Source: an uncultured Clostridia bacterium
GTDB lineage: Bacteria > Bacillota > Clostridia > TANB77 > CAG-508
Length of the DNA: 12,006 nt
NCBI GenBank assembly: GCA_944386335.1
Contig: CALXAQ010000151.1
Location: 1-12,006, forward strand
Direction of reading: 5' to 3'
The translations under genes and the position numbers were made by a program. This document shows, in pieces, positions 1-6,957 of the stretch (positions within the stretch are counted from its first letter, which is position 1; every line of letters starts with the position of its first letter). The notes under the pieces were generated by a model. It did no database searches and was not told where the DNA came from. It saw nothing but the letters and a program-made list of their open reading frames with translations.

Positions 1-434
1 TCTTTGTAATTTGCTTGTTTTATGTTTGCTTTTTTTAATATAATTTTAGTATAAAATTTATCCATACATATACTAGATGATAATACTCTGCACCCAACAT
101 ATGGTATTTTTAGCAATTCTAATAATCCTTGTATAGTACCATCCTCCCCATATAATCCATGTAATACTGGAAAAACACAATTCATTTCTTTCAATACTTT
201 CATACTATTTTCTATTTTTTCAATATCTGTTACCATATCTCCTACCTGTGGAATAGTAATCGTTGCTAATGATTTTGTAAAATGATACCAATTTCCTTCC
301 TTATCTATATAAATAGGATATATCTCATATTTTTCTTTAGATAGATGCTTTAACACGGACATTCCTGATACAATGGACACATCATGTTCTGTAGACATTC
401 CTCCAAAGATAACTGCTAATTTTATTTTTTGCAT
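1..434 (-). CDS. ddl: D-alanine--D-alanine ligase, N-terminal part (cut by window edge)
   Basis: Cytoplasmic ATP-grasp ligase that joins two D-alanines to make the dipeptide MurF adds to the peptidoglycan precursor. About 144 codons are visible from the ATG at 434; the rest lies beyond base 1. The translation begins MQKIKLAVIFGGMSTEHDVS, the family's GG-S-EH-VS start. Around residues 88-125 it has FPVLHGLYGEDGTIQGLLE, then IPYVGCRVLSSSICMDK, the Ddl N-terminal and hinge signature. An AGGGAG ribosome site lies just upstream of the start (about 444-449). It lies 75 bp downstream of murF on the same strand with no clear terminator between them, so the two are probably co-transcribed. Standard Ddl rather than a vancomycin-type D-Lac or D-Ser ligase is an assumption, because the specificity residues lie outside the window. 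Confidence 0.93.
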   Translation of the reverse strand, partial: MQKIKLAVIFGGMSTEHDVSIVSGMSVLKHLSKEKYEIYPIYIDKEGNWYHFTKSLATITIPQVGDMVTDIEKIENSMKVLKEMNCVFPVLHGLYGEDGTIQGLLELLKIPYVGCRVLSSSICMDKFYTKIILKKANIKQANYK

Positions 435-509
435 TTTTTTTATCTCCCTTCTTTAAATCATTTTAAATATCCTCTATGCCATTATTCTTTTTTGTGTTCC
501 ACATATTGG

Positions 510-1907
510 CTACAGATTGTGGATAATTTCATCAAAATGCATTCCATTAGATGCTTTAAAGAGGAATACATCCTCTTTTTTTTGTATATTTTTTATATAC
601 TCAACTGCTTCTTTATTATTTTCACACATTTTTATCTTTTCTTTTTTTATTCCTTTCTTTTGTGCTTCCTCTGCTATATATCTTGATTCTTTTCCTACTG
701 TTATAAGTCTATCTATTTTTTGCTCTGCCACAATTTCTCCTACTTTTTTATGTAATTTTTCCGAATAGTTCCCCAATTCTAGCATGTCTCCTAATACAGC
801 AATTTTTCGCTTGTTTTTTATTTTCCCTAAATATTCTAAAGCTGCTTTCATGGAATCTAAATTAGCGTTATAGCAATCATTGATAATAGTTATCCCATTT
901 TCTGTTGTAGTAATATCCATCCTTTTCTTTGTTAATTCAAATGAGGAAATTCCCTTTTTTATCTCTTCTATTGAAATATGAAACTGTTCTCCTACAGCAA
1001 TTGCACATAAACTATTTTGTACAAAATGATTTCCTCCTACTGGTACAATCATTTTTGCTATTTTTTTTCCTCTTCTATATAATAGATATTCACTTCTATC
1101 TTCATAAGATTCTATCTCTTTTGCCATGTAATCACTTTCTTGTTCTATTCCATACGTAATTACATTATATTTCGACTTATTTTCCTTATACCACTTTTGT
1201 AGTAAATCGTTATCTTGATTGATTACAACCGTTCCATTTGGATTTAGTCCTTCTAATATTTCCATTTTTGCTTTTAAAATATTCTCTCTGGAACCTAATA
1301 TTCCAATATGTGCTGTTCCTATATTGGTGATTACTACTACATCTGGTTTAGCTATATCTGTCAAATAAGAAATTTCCCCAAGATGATTCATTCCCATTTC
1401 TATAACTGCTGCTTCCTCTTCCTTTAATGCCAAAATAGTTAATGGCATTCCTATTTGATTATTATAATTTCCTTGTGTTTTTAAAGTATTATATTTTTGC
1501 GACATTACACTTGCCACCATATCTTTTGTGCTTGTTTTTCCTACACTTCCTGTAATAGCTATACATGGAATAGGATATAGGCTCCTTTTATATTTTGCTA
1601 TTTTCCCTATAGCTTCTACTACATCTTTTACTTGTATCATAATTTTTCCTGGATACTTTATTCTCTCCTTCTCTGGAATTTCTATCTCTTGTATAATTAC
1701 TCCTTTAGCCCCTTTATTTAGAGCTTCTTCCCAGTAAATCCCTCCATTGACAGTTTCTCCTTTTATTCCTAAATATATATCTCCTGCTCTTAGCGTTCTC
1801 GTATCTCTAGAAAAATTTTCACAAACCTCCTCTTCTTTTCCTTGTAATAAAGTTCCATTTGTCACTTTAATAATATCTTTTACTTTTAATAACTGACTCT
1901 CTTGCAT
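510..1907 (-). CDS. murF: UDP-N-acetylmuramoyl-tripeptide--D-alanyl-D-alanine ligase
   Basis: Mur ligase that uses ATP to add D-Ala-D-Ala to the UDP-MurNAc-tripeptide, the last cytoplasmic step before the lipid-linked stage of peptidoglycan synthesis. It is 465 aa, normal for MurF. The substrate-binding N-terminal domain runs to about residue 110. The P-loop TGSVGKTST is at 119-127, EMGMNHLGEIS at 170-180 and NIGTAHIG at 195-202. The C-terminal domain has NDCYNANLDSMKAAL at 343-357, the MurF Asn/Tyr nucleotide-contact motif, and VLGDMLELG at 371-379. The usual C-terminal KGSRGM appears as KASNGMHF (451-458), a variant I believe occurs in clostridial MurF but could not check. The ATG has GGAGGA a few bases upstream (about 1914-1919). 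It is first in a murF-ddl unit with its own promoter. Confidence 0.96.
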   Translation of the reverse strand: MQESQLLKVKDIIKVTNGTLLQGKEEEVCENFSRDTRTLRAGDIYLGIKGETVNGGIYWEEALNKGAKGVIIQEIEIPEKERIKYPGKIMIQVKDVVEAIGKIAKYKRSLYPIPCIAITGSVGKTSTKDMVASVMSQKYNTLKTQGNYNNQIGMPLTILALKEEEAAVIEMGMNHLGEISYLTDIAKPDVVVITNIGTAHIGILGSRENILKAKMEILEGLNPNGTVVINQDNDLLQKWYKENKSKYNVITYGIEQESDYMAKEIESYEDRSEYLLYRRGKKIAKMIVPVGGNHFVQNSLCAIAVGEQFHISIEEIKKGISSFELTKKRMDITTTENGITIINDCYNANLDSMKAALEYLGKIKNKRKIAVLGDMLELGNYSEKLHKKVGEIVAEQKIDRLITVGKESRYIAEEAQKKGIKKEKIKMCENNKEAVEYIKNIQKKEDVFLFKASNGMHFDEIIHNL

Positions 1908-1971
1908 CCTATTTCCTCCGTTTATTTTACTTTATGTTTTTTTCGCAAATATATTCCTATTTGTTTTATTG

Positions 1972-2000
1972 ATTATATGCTTTTTTTGTTTTTTTTGCAA
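1972..2000 (-). promoter_or_regulatory. Sigma-A type promoter of murF-ddl
   Basis: On the minus strand TTGCAA (1995-2000) and TATAAT (1972-1977) are separated by exactly 17 bases. The predicted start is near 1965, leaving a leader of about 58 nt before the murF ATG. The spacer is nearly pure A, which favours bending. Confidence 0.7.
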
Positions 2001-2042
2001 CTTAAAAATTAAATCACATACTACTTACATTTCCTATTACGT

Positions 2043-2074
2043 AAAATAGACGAGAAATATTTCCCGTCTATTTT
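2043..2074 (-). terminator. Hairpin terminator after sspF
   Basis: Near-perfect 16-bp inverted repeat centred on 2058/2059 and ending 6 bp past the sspF stop. The one imperfect position is a G-U pair in minus-strand RNA but an A-C mismatch in plus-strand RNA, which favours use by the minus-strand gene. The 3' arm ends in UAUUUU. Confidence 0.75.
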
Positions 2075-2080
2075 TAATTG

Positions 2081-2257
2081 TTATTTTTCTACACTTCTAT
2101 TAGCAATCTCTATTGCTTTTGAAACAATATTTCCGCAAGTTTTTGATGAGACATTGCCCCATCCTCCATCTCGTTTTACAACTTCATATACACCTAACTC
2201 TTTTGCAATTTCCTCTTTTAAATTTTCAGACATAATATTATGTTTGTTTCCAGACAT
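2081..2257 (-). CDS. sspF: Alpha/beta-type small acid-soluble spore protein, SspF-like
   Basis: Alpha/beta-type SASPs coat and protect DNA in the dormant spore and are degraded at germination. The 58-aa product reads MSENLKEEIAKELGVYEVV at 9-27, GGWGNVSSK at 31-39 and CGNIVSKAIEIAN at 41-53. This matches the SspF pattern (short basic lead, MS-E-K-E-AK-LG-Y, GGWG, GN-V-KAIEIA). The start at 2257 is chosen over a further-upstream ATG because a strong AGAGGAGG site (about 2264-2271) lies just before it and because it gives the usual family length. A possible forespore sigma-G -10, CATACAA (2306-2312, minus), lies at a suitable distance, but I see no clear -35. No obvious terminator separates it from ypeB upstream, so read-through from sleB-ypeB is also possible. 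The subfamily is inferred from memory of the family. Confidence 0.88.
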   Translation of the reverse strand: MSGNKHNIMSENLKEEIAKELGVYEVVKRDGGWGNVSSKTCGNIVSKAIEIANRSVEK

Positions 2258-2404
2258 AGTATTTACCTCCTCTTTTACGAAAAACAATATCTTTACATCT
2301 TTCATTTGTATGATTACACTTTCTTGTAACAGTAACAACTTTTCCTCTTGTTTTTCTATTAATAGTATTTGTTATTTCTCGTAAAATATGTTGGAAGTTT
2401 TTTT

Positions 2405-3814
2405 CTACATGGTTAACGTTCCATTTGGTGTATCTTTAATTACCAAAATATCTTCTTCTTTTCCTGTCTCACAATTAATATATACTAAGAATTCTGTATC
2501 ATCTACCTTTCCCTTAAATTCCCAACAAAAAATCTCTGTTTGAAATTCTGTAGGAATAACGGCTAAACTTTCTGCAGTAATTTGTAAAGTTTTATTTAAA
2601 TTTTGTTTTGCTTCCTCCTTACTTATTTTTACTTCTGCCAAATTCCTTTCTGTATGATTATTTAAATAACCTGTTGTCTCTATTCCTATAACTTCTCCTG
2701 TATCTAATGCTATTTTTAACTTAATTAAATCTGGATACATAACTACCGATCCGTTTTGTGTTCGTTGTTCATAAGCATAATTAATTGTAACAATTCCCTC
2801 TTGTTTTAAATAATAGGTTTCTCTCATATTAGGATATCCTTTTTGTTCTAAAAATTCTTTTCCTATTTCATTTGCTCTATCTTGTGATATTGTTTCTGCT
2901 TCTACATTCCTATTATAGTTTGCAAATACTACATGTCCACCTTTTTGTGTAATAGATACCGTTGCTCTATTGTCTTGGTCTTTTTCATTTTTTAATTGTA
3001 TACTGAAATCAAAACAAGGCATATCTGTATTTGTTGACAAACCATTAGAATCGATTTGTTGTATTTTATCTTCTCCTATCAACTCAATAGCAATTTGTCT
3101 TGCCTGTTCTTCATTAATATCTTGTCCTGTTAATCCTTTTTTCTCTGCAGATGTTAAATGTTCTGAATAGGCACCATCATAAATTAAACCAGAATATTCA
3201 TGAAAATTTTCTTCTAGGCTACTAAAACTATCTTGTGATATATTACTTACTTCTGTAGCAAATACGCTACTTCCTTTTTTAGCTAATTCTCCCCATTTAA
3301 TTCTGCCATCATTCATATCAGCAGATAACTGATTTAATGTATTTTCTAAATCTACACTATAATTGTGTAATTTTTGCAAATTATCTAAATCTTCTTGGGT
3401 TAATGGTTCATTATAAATGTTTTTTCTAGAAAGTGTAAAGCTATAATCACTTACCTGATTTAAAAACTTAGAAGTATTTGCTAATTCCTGTGATCCTATT
3501 GGTAACCTTGCCAAATAGCTTTGTGCAAGATTCGCTTCTCTCCATACATGTGTTAATGTTTCTGCTCCATGTTCTGGAGTACTAGAAATTAAAGATTTTG
3601 CTAAATAAGTTTCTACATTTTGCACATAATCCACTAATTCAAAAAAAGCCATATTATATTCATTCTCTGATAATTGTCTATAATCCCTTTCTCTTTTATA
3701 TGTGTAAATTCCTAATGCAACAATAACTGTAACAAGCACTACTACTAATGTCAACATATGTCTATCTTTTAAACGATTTTTCCAATCATATACTTTCTCT
3801 CTAATTTTTCCCAT
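2405..3814 (-). CDS. ypeB: Germination protein YpeB
   Basis: YpeB is made in the forespore and is needed for SleB to be stable and localised in the spore, so that cortex peptidoglycan can be broken down at germination. The 469-aa protein has a short basic N-terminus and one membrane segment at about 21-39 (LTLVVVLVTVIVALGIYTY). A mostly helical domain follows (about 45-215, with FFELVDYVQNVETYLAKSL and the conserved-looking VWREANLAQSYLARLP). Three PepSY-like repeats come next, at about 231-303, 307-382 and 394-461, each ending in a D/ETG- or GGH-type hairpin. The length is typical. The ATG lies 8 bp past the sleB stop, and its AGGAG site overlaps that stop, so translation is probably coupled. 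The sleB-ypeB order is the standard arrangement. The sleB 3'-end hairpin could attenuate transcription into this gene. Confidence 0.94.
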   Translation of the reverse strand: MGKIREKVYDWKNRLKDRHMLTLVVVLVTVIVALGIYTYKRERDYRQLSENEYNMAFFELVDYVQNVETYLAKSLISSTPEHGAETLTHVWREANLAQSYLARLPIGSQELANTSKFLNQVSDYSFTLSRKNIYNEPLTQEDLDNLQKLHNYSVDLENTLNQLSADMNDGRIKWGELAKKGSSVFATEVSNISQDSFSSLEENFHEYSGLIYDGAYSEHLTSAEKKGLTGQDINEEQARQIAIELIGEDKIQQIDSNGLSTNTDMPCFDFSIQLKNEKDQDNRATVSITQKGGHVVFANYNRNVEAETISQDRANEIGKEFLEQKGYPNMRETYYLKQEGIVTINYAYEQRTQNGSVVMYPDLIKLKIALDTGEVIGIETTGYLNNHTERNLAEVKISKEEAKQNLNKTLQITAESLAVIPTEFQTEIFCWEFKGKVDDTEFLVYINCETGKEEDILVIKDTPNGTLTM

Positions 3815-3822
3815 TTTCTCTC

Positions 3823-4308
3823 CTACTTTCTTAATAAAAAAAAAAAACGATGCTTTCCTATCGTTTTAATGAGTGGTCTTGACCAAATCCATTTATTGGT
3901 TGCAGTATTTGGATTAAAATAGTAAATGGCTCCTCCTGTTGGATCCCAACCATTGAGTGCATCTTGTGCTGCCTTTAGAACAGTAGAGCCTTCTTCAATA
4001 GGTACATTAATTTGTCCATCTGCTACCGCTGTAAAAGCTCCTGCCTGATAAATAACCCCTGCTATTGTATTAGGAAATTGTGGACTTTTTACACGATTTA
4101 AAATCACCGCACCTACTGCAACTTGTCCTTCATAGGGTTCTCCTCTTGCTTCCCCATTAATTGCTCTTGCCATTAATTGCAAATCTGATGTATTGCTAGA
4201 TTTAGATGCTGCTTGTACTCCACCTATTTTTTCTTGCTGTAACCAGTAAATTCCTATTCCAAGCATTACCATAAAAATTAGCAAAGCACCTATCATTTTC
4301 CTTTTCAA
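3823..4308 (-). CDS. sleB: Spore cortex-lytic enzyme SleB (Hydrolase_2), short form
   Basis: Cortex hydrolase of the SleB/CwlJ family, a lytic transglycosylase acting on muramic-lactam peptidoglycan during germination. I start it at TTG 4308 because a perfect AGGAGG lies 7 bases upstream; the further-upstream ATG has no such site. This gives 161 aa. There is a signal or anchor segment at about 5-23 and a possible cleavage site VQAAS (31-35). The Hydrolase_2 domain occupies about 43-155. It contains NGEARGEPYEG (51-61, with E53 the presumed catalytic Glu), VGAVILNRV, GAIYYFNPNTATNKWIW and IKTIGKHRF. The N-terminal peptidoglycan-binding domain usual in SleB is absent, as in CwlJ, but the signal segment and adjacent ypeB favour SleB. 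The C-terminus runs on as FFFLLRK after the usual GKHRF, through a 12-T tract. Confidence 0.9.
   Translation of the reverse strand: MKRKMIGALLIFMVMLGIGIYWLQQEKIGGVQAASKSSNTSDLQLMARAINGEARGEPYEGQVAVGAVILNRVKSPQFPNTIAGVIYQAGAFTAVADGQINVPIEEGSTVLKAAQDALNGWDPTGGAIYYFNPNTATNKWIWSRPLIKTIGKHRFFFLLRK
3836..3867 (-). terminator. Terminator-like hairpin and T12 tract inside the sleB 3' end
   Basis: On the minus strand AAAACGAT (3860-3867), an 8-nt loop and ATCGTTTT (3844-3851) form an 8-bp stem. Eight further Ts follow immediately (3836-3843), giving 12 Ts in a row. It has the shape of an intrinsic terminator but sits within the last codons of sleB and before ypeB. It would lower or tune ypeB transcription unless read through or occupied by ribosomes. 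Confidence 0.55.
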
Positions 4309-4343
4309 AATTGTGCCTCCTTTTTCTATTTTTTCCTTAATTT

Positions 4344-4372
4344 TATTTTGCATCTTTTTTTTATTTTTATAC
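4344..4372 (-). promoter_or_regulatory. Possible sigma-G promoter of sleB
   Basis: The minus strand has GTATAA (4367-4372), 16 bases, then CAAAATA (4344-4350). This is one mismatch from the CATNNTA -10 of forespore sigma-G, with a -35 fitting G-ATA. Sigma-G control is what is known for sleB in Bacillus. The match is in A-rich DNA, so it is only suggestive. Confidence 0.35.
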
Positions 4373-4419
4373 AATTTTTCTATTTATCCAAAGTATTTCT
4401 AATAAATTTCTTAATTTCT

Positions 4420-4448
4420 TTGTTTTTTGCTGTTTTTTATGTTACAAT
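4420..4448 (+). promoter_or_regulatory. Sigma-A promoter of the glycosyltransferase-yhbY unit
   Basis: TTGTTT (4420-4425), 17 bases, TACAAT (4443-4448), with TGT immediately before the -10 (extended -10). The predicted start is near 4455, about 24 nt before the ATG. Confidence 0.6.
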
Positions 4449-4478
4449 ATTTTTAGAAAAAATGATGAGGGATGGAAA

Positions 4479-5636
4479 ATGAAGAAAATTTTAATTTTTT
4501 ATGCGAGTTATGGAGGTGGACATTTATCTGCCGCCAAATCTATAAAACAATATATAGAAGAAAATTATACAGACGTTATAATAGAAATGATTGATTGTGT
4601 AGAATATATAAGTCAATCACTTAACTCTATTACTACTGCAGCTTACAGAGAAATGGCTAAAAAAGCTCCTTGGGCTTGGGAAAAAGTATATACAAATTCT
4701 AGCAAAGGAATGCTTTCTAAAGTGAGTTCTACTTCCAATAAAATTATGGCTGTAAAAATAGCTAAATTATTTCGTAACTTTTCGCCAGACATAGTCATTT
4801 CTACACACCCTTTTGGTTCTCAAATGACTAGCTATCTAAAAAAGAAACAAAAAACGAATTGCATACTTGCTACGGTTATGACAGATTTTGCACCCCATGA
4901 CCAGTGGCTTATTGGAAAAGAGTTTGTGAATTACTTTTTTGTTTCTAATGAAGATATGAAACAAAAAATGATATCTTCTGGTGTAAACGCTGATTCAATT
5001 GTTGTAAGTGGAATTCCTGTTTCTGAACGTTTTTCTATCCACTACAATAGAAAGGAAATTTTAGAATATTTTGGTTTACAAAACGATAAAAAAACTATTC
5101 TGTTTTTTGGTGGTGGAGAGTTTGGTTTAGGTAAAGAAAAAAACATTTCTATACTAGAATCCCTCTGTACTATGGACATTCCTTTTCAGATAATTGCTAT
5201 TGCTGGAAAAAATGAAAAAATGAAAAAAGCTTTTGAAGAAATAGTAAGAAACAACCATAGACAAGATAGTGTAAAAGTTTTACCTTTTACAGATAAAGTT
5301 CCAGAACTGATGTCTATCTCAGATTTTGTTATCACAAAACCTGGTGGACTTACTTCTAGTGAAAGCTTAGCTTCTTGTCTGCCAATAATAGTAATTAACC
5401 CTATTCCTGGTCAAGAAGAGGAAAATGCTACATTTTTAGTTTCTTCTGGAGTTGCAATTTGGTTAAAAGCGGAAGACAATCCAAAAGAAATCTTTTCTGA
5501 ATTACTAAAAGACAATACTGAATTACGTACTATGAAAGAAAATGCTAAAAAAATTGCTAAACCACATGCTACCAAACAAATTTGTGAAACACTATTATCA
5601 AACATACCAAGAAAGGATGTGCATAAAATTGACTAG
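4479..5636 (+). CDS. Processive diacylglycerol glycosyltransferase-like protein (MGDG synthase family, GT28)
   Basis: Predicted UDP-sugar glycosyltransferase related to plant MGDG synthase and Bacillus UgtP, which add sugars to diacylglycerol at the inner face of the membrane to make glycolipids and lipoteichoic-acid anchors. The 385-aa protein has an N-terminal MGDG_synth-type domain (about 10-185) with YGGGHLSAAK at 11-20 and VMTDFAPHDQW at 133-143. It has a C-terminal GT28 domain (about 206-360) with FFGGGEFGLGK, then KPGGLTSSESLA at 287-298 and NPIPGQEEEN at 307-316, the nucleotide-sugar binding motifs. No membrane helix is visible, as expected for a peripheral enzyme. The ATG at 4479 is preceded by GAGGGATGG. 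The last 8 nt overlap the next gene. The exact sugar and acceptor cannot be read from the sequence. Confidence 0.88.
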   Translation: MKKILIFYASYGGGHLSAAKSIKQYIEENYTDVIIEMIDCVEYISQSLNSITTAAYREMAKKAPWAWEKVYTNSSKGMLSKVSSTSNKIMAVKIAKLFRNFSPDIVISTHPFGSQMTSYLKKKQKTNCILATVMTDFAPHDQWLIGKEFVNYFFVSNEDMKQKMISSGVNADSIVVSGIPVSERFSIHYNRKEILEYFGLQNDKKTILFFGGGEFGLGKEKNISILESLCTMDIPFQIIAIAGKNEKMKKAFEEIVRNNHRQDSVKVLPFTDKVPELMSISDFVITKPGGLTSSESLASCLPIIVINPIPGQEEENATFLVSSGVAIWLKAEDNPKEIFSELLKDNTELRTMKENAKKIAKPHATKQICETLLSNIPRKDVHKID

Positions 5637-5925
5637 TAAACAACGTGCTTATTTAAGAAGTCTTGCTTCTCATTTAGATGCTATTTTCCAAATCGGTAAA
5701 AGTGGCATTACAGATATATTTGTAGAGCAAATTAATAATGCTTTAGAAGCTAGAGAATTAATCAAAATATCTGTTTTAGAAACTGCTCCTGCCAGTATAA
5801 AAACATTAGGAGAAGAAATTGCTACTAAAACAAATGCTGTATTAGTACAAACTATAGGAAATAAAATCACCTTATACCGTGCACGTGCTAAAAATAGCAG
5901 AATTATTCTTCCTGTCACAAAATAA
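5629..5925 (+). CDS. yhbY: YhbY/CRM-domain RNA-binding protein
   Basis: Small CRM (CRS1-YhbY) domain protein that binds RNA and associates with the pre-50S ribosomal subunit. The 98-aa product fills one CRM domain: TSKQRAYLRSLASHLDAIFQ at 2-21, IGKSGIT at 22-28 (the conserved GKxG loop), VEQINNALEARELIKISVL at 32-50 and GNKITLYRARAKN at 77-89. I choose TTG at 5629. AAGGATGTG, one mismatch from a full anti-16S match, ends 7 bases before it, and family members commonly start right before SKQR or TGKQR. The alternative ATG at 5617 has its only SD-like bases touching it. The start lies inside the glycosyltransferase gene (8-nt overlap, different frame), suggesting translational coupling. A hairpin overlaps the stop. 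Confidence 0.9.
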   Translation: MTSKQRAYLRSLASHLDAIFQIGKSGITDIFVEQINNALEARELIKISVLETAPASIKTLGEEIATKTNAVLVQTIGNKITLYRARAKNSRIILPVTK

Positions 5926-5950
5926 AGGGACCTTTTTAAGATCCCTTTAT
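5922..5950. terminator. Bidirectional terminator between convergent genes
   Basis: Perfect 9-bp stem ATAAAGGGA/TCCCTTTAT with an 11-nt loop, overlapping the yhbY stop codon and 5 bp from the stop of the convergent membrane protein gene. The U-tract is weak on both strands. Confidence 0.65.
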
Positions 5951-5955
5951 CCAAT

Positions 5956-6666
5956 TTATAAAATATCTCTAATAAAGATAGCATTTCCCTCTTCATCATA
6001 AATACGCAAATTAGGAAATATTTTTTTCATTCTAGTATTGTTAAAAATTTTTTCATTTATTTCTTGCCATATATTTTGCTCTATTTTTTCATCTTTTTGA
6101 TTATAGATACTATAGGCTCTTTGTGTATATCCATTTACTGCCCATACTGTTAATAAGGCATTTACAATAAAAAAAATATATAAAGCTATTTCTAATTTTT
6201 TTCTCCAATTTTGTTTTATTTTTTGTATTAAATTATCTATCCAAGGTTTAAAGAATTTTATCAATAAAATGGCCAAAACTCCCCAAAAAACACTATAAAT
6301 TAAACTAACTCTCCCATTTAAATGATACTTTGTATAGGAATAGTCCCAAAATCGATTACCATATATTGCCTCTAAAACATAGCTTAATATATATTCTACT
6401 ATAGTTCCTAAAGATGCTCCTGACACAAACAATTTTGTACAGCTATCCTGATATTTTGTTAGTATTAAGATAAAAATAACTGCTCCAACTCCATAAATAG
6501 GACAAAATGGACCAAATACTAATCCTTGTCTATTTTCCCATTGCCCCATAGTAATATAGCCATATAACATTTCTAACACTAATCCTACTATACTAAATAT
6601 AAGAAAATACCAAATTATCATATGAAAATCTACTATGTTTTTTTGTTTTATTTCTCTTTCTTCCAT
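5956..6666 (-). CDS. Putative ABC-transporter type IV / CmpB-like membrane protein (PF06541-like)
   Basis: Integral membrane protein of unknown function. The 236 aa have about five hydrophobic segments: about 17-38, 55-72, 84-101, 118-138 and 160-178. Between segments 3 and 4 is GNRFWDYSYTKYHLNGRVSL (103-122), the WDYS...NGR-SL signature of the family named putative ABC-transporter type IV (CmpB). The second segment region has GLVFGPFCPIYGVGA. A soluble C-terminal tail (about 180-236) is rich in charged residues and ends YDEEGNAIFIRDIL. The family has no settled role, and no ATPase gene is adjacent, so the transporter label should be taken lightly. AGGAG lies 11 bases before the ATG, a slightly long spacing. 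It has its own promoter upstream and converges on yhbY. Confidence 0.8.
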   Translation of the reverse strand: MEEREIKQKNIVDFHMIIWYFLIFSIVGLVLEMLYGYITMGQWENRQGLVFGPFCPIYGVGAVIFILILTKYQDSCTKLFVSGASLGTIVEYILSYVLEAIYGNRFWDYSYTKYHLNGRVSLIYSVFWGVLAILLIKFFKPWIDNLIQKIKQNWRKKLEIALYIFFIVNALLTVWAVNGYTQRAYSIYNQKDEKIEQNIWQEINEKIFNNTRMKKIFPNLRIYDEEGNAIFIRDIL

Positions 6667-6722
6667 TACTTTTGGTGCTCCTTTTTTATATTTTTATTCC
6701 TTATACCATTCTTATATTATCC

Positions 6723-6751
6723 ATTATAACGTACTTTTATGTTTATTTCTA
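6723..6751 (-). promoter_or_regulatory. Sigma-A promoter of the CmpB-like gene
   Basis: Minus strand TAGAAA (6746-6751), 17 bases, perfect TATAAT (6723-6728). The -35 is weak (4 of 6). The predicted start is near 6717, about 50 nt before the ATG. Confidence 0.5.
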
Positions 6752-6789
6752 GTTTTCTGTTAGATTTTCAATTTTTTTTATTGTTTTTA

Positions 6790-6818
6790 TTGACTTTTCT
6801 CTAAAATCATGCTATGAT
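6790..6818 (+). promoter_or_regulatory. Promoter of tRNA-Arg(TCT)
   Basis: TTGACT (6790-6795), 17 bases, TATGAT (6813-6818), with TGC just before the -10 (extended -10). The predicted start falls about 5 nt before the mature tRNA. Confidence 0.8.
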
Positions 6819-6829
6819 ACGTTATGCAT

Positions 6830-6906
6830 GGTTCAGTAGCTCAGTTGGATAGAGCAACGGATTTCTAATCCGTGGGTCGGGGGTTCGAATCCCTCCTGGA
6901 TCACCA
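6830..6906 (+). tRNA. tRNA-Arg(TCT), CCA encoded
   Basis: A full cloverleaf can be drawn. The acceptor is GGTTCAG/CTGGATC (two G-U pairs) and the D-arm GCTCAGTTGGATAGAGC. The anticodon stem is ACGGA/TCCGT with loop TTTCTAA, giving anticodon TCT. The T-arm is GGGGG-TTCGAAT-CCCTC, and CCA is encoded at 6904-6906. It reads AGA and AGG, the main Arg codons in an AT-rich genome. It is a single gene with its own promoter and terminator. Confidence 0.97.
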
Positions 6907-6941
6907 AAAAAGTCTTATACAAACTTTGTATAAGGCTTTTT
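6907..6941. terminator. Strong terminator after tRNA-Arg(TCT), probably bidirectional
   Basis: 17-bp inverted repeat (6907-6923 with 6925-6941, one T-G position) starting right after the encoded CCA. The A-tract and T-tract form the outer stem, so it can act for the tRNA on the plus strand and for the VanW gene on the minus strand (its stop is at 6958). Confidence 0.9.
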
Positions 6942-6957
6942 AATGTTAGAGTTTAAA

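Noticed and set aside
2258..2338. 27-residue N-terminal extension of the SASP to the ATG at 2338
   Set aside because: Unlike any SASP, and it contains the strong AGAGGAGG site for the ATG at 2257.
4309..4374. N-terminal extension of SleB to the ATG at 4374
   Set aside because: Lys-rich extension encoded by the ribosome site and leader; TTG 4308 has a perfect AGGAGG at the right distance and puts the signal segment at the N-terminus.
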